Of a stretch of DNA of 64,000 bases, positions 62,101-64,000 are shown in pieces. Below the pieces are notes generated by a model, which searched no databases, was not told where the DNA came from, and saw only the letters and a program-made list of their open reading frames with translations. Origin of the DNA: Kineosphaera limosa NBRC 100340 (GTDB taxonomy: Bacteria > Actinomycetota > Actinomycetes > Actinomycetales > Dermatophilaceae); contig NZ_BAHD01000005.1 in NCBI RefSeq assembly GCF_000298215.1, forward strand, positions 1-64,000. The letters are read 5' to 3'. Within the stretch, counting starts at the first letter, position 1. Every line of letters begins with the position of its first letter. Both the position numbers and the translations under genes were made by a program.

Positions 62101-63255
62101 TCAGCCCGGGCCCAGCGGGAGTCGTGCGCGCAAGGCGAAGCCACCGGTCTCCCTGGCGCCCGCAGTCATGCTCCCCCCGTAGAGCGCGACCCGTTCGCGG
62201 ATCCCGACCAAGCCGTGACCGAGGCCGTCCGTCGCGGCCGGTCCGTCGCCGTTGTCCCGTACCTCCAGCTCGAGGCCATCGGTGCTGTAGCGCAGGTGGA
62301 CCTCGGCATAGTGGGTGTGGGCGTGCTTGATGACGTTGGTGAGGCCTTCCTGGGTGATGCGGTAGGCCGAGACCGCCAGTCCGGGCGGGAGATCGACGGC
62401 CTCGCCATGGACGTGCAGATCGGTGTCCAGCCCGGCAGCGCGCACCGAGGCCAGTAGCGCGACAATCTCTCCGAGGCCGGGTTGGGGGGCGAGGTCGAGA
62501 GGCTCGCCCTCGTGGCGCATGGCGTCCAGCAGCCTGCGCATCTCGGTCAGCGCCTCCCGGCCGGCCTCCTCGACATTGCGCAGGGCCTCCCGGCTCGTGC
62601 TGTCCTCGAGGGGCAGCCGGTGCCTCAGTGCCCCCACCTGCAGGACCATCACGCTCACAGCGTGGGCGACCACGTCGTGCAGCTCGCGAGCGATTCGGGC
62701 TCGCTCCTCAGCCACTGCCACCCGCGCCTCGTTGCGACGCTGCAACTCCGCTCTGTCCGCGCGCTCCTCCGCGGCCTGGGTCTGCTCGGTGCGGGCGTGC
62801 AGTGCGAACCCCACCAGCCACCCCGCGGCGAAGAGTCCGGGGATGAAGAACAGATCGCCCGGAGTGTGGGTCGGGTCCTGGTAGGCCACGGTCGCCGCTG
62901 AGGCCACCACGACGGCGAGCCCCGCACGGGCCTGGCTCCGGTCTCGCAGGTCACCCAGGAGCACGGCGGAGATCATGCCCACGATGGAGAGAGAGGCTTG
63001 GCCGACGATCAACGAGCCGTCGACCAGAGAGAGGACGGCGCTCGACAACCACGCACCTGCCGGGATTACGAAGGGCGCTCGACGGCGAAGCGTAAGCGCC
63101 AGGATCATGACGATGACCGCGACAGCGTGCAGCACGCCCGCGACGTCGTCAGTGCTGGTCGGGCGCGTCGTGAGAGTCAGGGCGGCCCCGGTCGCCAAGC
63201 ACACGAGGACCGCGTCCAAGCCATGGTCGAGGAGGAACGCCCGCAGTCGCCGCAC
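62101..63255 (-). CDS. Sensor histidine kinase (HisKA_3 type)
   Basis: 384 aa. About five N-terminal membrane helices (residues 10-150) with very short loops suggest membrane-state sensing rather than ligand binding outside. A coiled segment (EERADRAELQRRNEARVAVA) leads to the dimerisation box ARELHDVVAHAVSVMVLQ, with His as phosphorylation site. The ATPase domain has ITQEGLTNVIKHAH (N box), VRDNGDGPAA and GLGHGLVGIRERVALYGG (G boxes). Start GTG 63255. First gene of kinase-regulator-NTF2-like operon. Confidence 0.92.
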   Translation of the reverse strand: MRRLRAFLLDHGLDAVLVCLATGAALTLTTRPTSTDDVAGVLHAVAVIVMILALTLRRRAPFVIPAGAWLSSAVLSLVDGSLIVGQASLSIVGMISAVLLGDLRDRSQARAGLAVVVASAATVAYQDPTHTPGDLFFIPGLFAAGWLVGFALHARTEQTQAAEERADRAELQRRNEARVAVAEERARIARELHDVVAHAVSVMVLQVGALRHRLPLEDSTSREALRNVEEAGREALTEMRRLLDAMRHEGEPLDLAPQPGLGEIVALLASVRAAGLDTDLHVHGEAVDLPPGLAVSAYRITQEGLTNVIKHAHTHYAEVHLRYSTDGLELEVRDNGDGPAATDGLGHGLVGIRERVALYGGSMTAGARETGGFALRARLPLGPG

Positions 63256-63288
63256 CCGGCCAAACTATCGCCGTCGCCGGCGCCCCAG

Positions 63289-63308
63289 CGTCCTACGTTG
63301 GTAGGACG
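63289..63308. promoter_or_regulatory. Perfect palindrome in the kinase/CPBP divergent promoter
   Basis: CGTCCTAC-GTTG-GTAGGACG: 8-bp arms, 4-nt spacer, 34 bp before the kinase start and 81 bp before the divergent gene. Size, symmetry and place fit a binding site of the NarL-type regulator encoded next door, giving autoregulation and control of the CPBP gene. Inference from position. Confidence 0.55.
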
Positions 63309-63388
63309 CCGTCTCCTCGGGTGGTCGTATCCAGGCGACGGCGTTCGGAGGACGCGCCGGACCCTGTTCACTTCCTAGCGTCGTCGGC

Positions 63389-64000
63389 ATGGACCTGCCT
63401 CAGGAGCCGATGACCCGCGACGACGGGACAGGGCTCATAGCCGCTGCCCCCGGACAGATGAGACTAGGACCTGGTGCCACCGTCACGCCGGGTCCTGCTC
63501 ACGCACGTGACCTGCCATCGATCCCGCAGTACTCGCTCCGCCGCGTCCTCGGCACGTGGGCTGCGGCAGCCCTGCCGATGGCGGCGCTGGCCTGGGTGGG
63601 GGCTCCCCTCCTGGCCGACGCGTTCGAGGGACCGAGCGCCTGGCCCCGCGCGATCCTGGTCTGTCTCACCTCGGGCCTGGTGTGGCAGTTCGCCCTCGTG
63701 CTGGGCGCCCTGCGCCATGAGCAGGGGACGCTAAGTTGGTCGGTAGCCAAGGAGACGTTGTGGCTGCGGCCGCCGCGTAACCCCCGCAACGGACGCCGCG
63801 GCGGTCGACTCTGGTGGCTCCTCGTCCCGCTGGTCGTGCTCGTGGCCGCCACCGAGGAACTGCCGAGCCTCCCATCACCGGACGACCGCGACCTCGGGGC
63901 GTTCCTTCAATCCAGCGCAGGCCAAGACTTCCTGCTGGGCAACTGGCCTTGGTTCGCGTTGATCCTCACCATGATGATCTTCAACACCGTCCTGGGGGAG
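63389..64000 (+). CDS. CPBP-family intramembrane protease-like protein, 5' part
   Basis: 204 residues are visible and the window ends in frame at FNTVLGE. That phrase normally precedes the EExxxR active-site motif of CPBP (CAAX-like) membrane proteases, so the catalytic residues should lie just outside the window. Membrane helices are visible at VLGTWAAAALPMAALAWVGA, AILVCLTSGLVWQFALVLGA, LWWLLVPLVVLVAA and PWFALILTMMIFNTV. The first 45 residues are hydrophilic. ATG 63389 is the first start after the promoter. Divergent from the two-component genes and probably their target. Confidence 0.75.
   Translation, partial: MDLPQEPMTRDDGTGLIAAAPGQMRLGPGATVTPGPAHARDLPSIPQYSLRRVLGTWAAAALPMAALAWVGAPLLADAFEGPSAWPRAILVCLTSGLVWQFALVLGALRHEQGTLSWSVAKETLWLRPPRNPRNGRRGGRLWWLLVPLVVLVAATEELPSLPSPDDRDLGAFLQSSAGQDFLLGNWPWFALILTMMIFNTVLGE

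Overview
The window is GC-rich DNA with frequent GTG starts, 4-nt ATGA/GTGA gene overlaps and an actinobacterial gene order (trpE, Trp-associated membrane protein, HGxxPAAW protein, trpC-trpB-trpA, lgt, gltBD, pyk, ANTAR regulator, polA, rpsA, coaE, uvrB, uvrA). It also carries a CoaE-UPF0157 fusion and a TIGR03085 protein. I read it as a chromosomal segment of an actinomycete, most likely of the order Micrococcales; genus cannot be decided from the sequence alone.

Region 1 (1-43910) is mostly core chromosome: the end of a cobalamin cluster (cobD end, cobQ), hisI-trpE and the trp cluster, a DsbA-like thiol protein and lgt, glutamate synthase gltB-gltD, pyruvate kinase, tRNA-Leu(CAA), a PdtaR-like ANTAR regulator with a long Ala/Lys-rich N-terminal extension, polA, rpsA, coaE, uvrB, a TerC-family gene behind a yybP-ykoY-type (manganese) riboswitch, and uvrA. 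An accessory cassette sits between coaE and uvrB: a GH31 glycosidase followed by a three-gene TRAP transporter whose binding-protein gene carries a one-base frameshift.

Region 2 (43911-56430) is a pile-up of mobile DNA: a decayed gene, an IS256-family element, a serine resolvase, a TniA/TniB module with a second serine recombinase, and then a 6.96-kb segment bounded by Tn402/Tn5053-type terminal inverted repeats (TGTCA ends with internal 19-bp repeats). Inside that segment are a TPP riboswitch, thiM-thiE-thiD-tenA, a HAD-Nudix fusion and a TniA-type transposase fused to a resolvase remnant. This reads as a thiamin-salvage operon, with its own riboswitch, carried as transposon cargo, and it is the most unusual feature of the window. 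Several genes here (tniB, thiM, tenA) are broken by one-base indels and by short tandem duplications (49 bp in tniB, 21 bp in thiM).

Region 3 (56431-64000) starts directly at the transposon end: an unrecognised 475-aa protein with a HEPN-like RNFASAAH motif, convergent with a two-gene type II restriction-modification system (endonuclease-like gene and N6-adenine methyltransferase). Then come an NTF2-like protein, a NarL-type two-component system with a perfect palindrome in the divergent promoter, and the start of a CPBP-type membrane protease-like gene cut by the window edge.
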